NCBI RefSeq assembly: GCF_003285005.1
Contig: NZ_QMFA01000004.1
Coordinates: 186,001-250,000, forward strand
Direction of reading: 5' to 3'
DNA from: Paenibacillus sp. YN15
Lineage (GTDB): Bacteria; Bacillota; Bacilli; Paenibacillales; NBRC-103111
DNA: 64,000 bases
Shown: positions 63,898 to 64,000 of the stretch, one piece after another
Layout of the letters: each line of letters begins with the position of its first letter
Position numbering within the stretch: position 1 is the first letter of the stretch
The notes under the pieces: model-generated
The model's database searches: none
Told to the model about the DNA's origin: nothing
Seen by the model: only the letters and a program-made list of their open reading frames with translations
Translations under genes and position numbers: made by a program

Positions 63898-64000
63898 CCT
63901 CCCTTATCTCCCTTCAGGTTGCATGTTGACACCTCCAGTTTAAGGGGAGCGGCAGCGGAAGAACTACTGTCGATTGGTGCGATCCGTTAATGGACGGCTA

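Overview
The window looks like a chromosomal segment of a Paenibacillus-like, Gram-positive soil or plant-polymer degrader. The evidence is strong AGGAGG-type ribosome binding sites, a SigA-type sigma factor, a lipoteichoic acid synthase homologue, and two LplB/LplC-type carbohydrate ABC importers with lipoprotein binding proteins. It also carries membrane-anchored AraC regulators, a two-component pair with an AraC-type response regulator, and very large secreted multidomain proteins. Most of the DNA is GC-rich. Two stretches, about 6.6-14.1 kb and 24.5-26.1 kb, are visibly more AT-rich. There are no tRNA, rRNA, CRISPR-Cas, phage or transposase genes that I can recognise.

Layout. 1-6.5 kb: the N-terminal part of a cardiolipin synthase (cut by the window edge), a SigA paralogue without region 1.1, a small Dabb-domain protein, an LtaS-like sulfatase-fold enzyme, and a PadR regulator overlapping a CPBP membrane protease gene. 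6.5-14.1 kb: an AT-rich block bracketed by two near-identical hairpin repeats in the same orientation. It holds a MiaB-like radical SAM enzyme without TRAM domain, two half-ABC exporters that fit a heterodimer with one degenerate site, an AraC regulator, and a divergent FAD-dependent oxidoreductase. 14.1-18.1 kb: a Gfo/Idh/MocA oxidoreductase, a TIM-barrel sugar isomerase/epimerase, an AraC regulator and a tandem VOC protein. 18.1-24.3 kb: a three-gene RND efflux operon (transporter, lipoprotein adaptor, secreted protein). 24.4-26.7 kb: a small membrane protein, a broken alpha/beta hydrolase gene and a TetR regulator with a 40-bp perfect palindrome in front of it.

26.7-55.4 kb is a polysaccharide-use region, all on the minus strand. 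In transcription order it has two large secreted beta-helix proteins, a GH2 glycosidase, a sugar isomerase and a Gfo/Idh/MocA oxidoreductase. Then come two permeases, a binding lipoprotein, a sensor kinase, a response regulator, an FAD oxidoreductase, a GH28-like glycosidase, an SGNH esterase and a 1,667-residue secreted protein with golvesin-like domains. 55.7-63.9 kb is a second uptake unit on the plus strand (membrane AraC regulator, two permeases, binding protein), facing a GH42 beta-galactosidase. My inference is that secreted beta-helix and golvesin-domain proteins attack a plant polysaccharide. Oligomers would enter through the importers, and the GH2/GH28/GH42/SGNH and oxidoreductase/isomerase enzymes would finish the breakdown inside the cell. 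The substrate cannot be named from sequence alone.

The most striking non-coding structure is an array of eight 26-27-bp palindromes (33211-33623) between the GH28-like and SGNH genes. The units are spaced by about five or six helical turns. Also worth attention are the repeat-bracketed radical SAM/ABC exporter block, a possible small RNA opposing the sigma-factor promoter, a structured leader in front of the importer operon, and a 756-bp nearly identical segment shared by the two neighbouring beta-helix genes.
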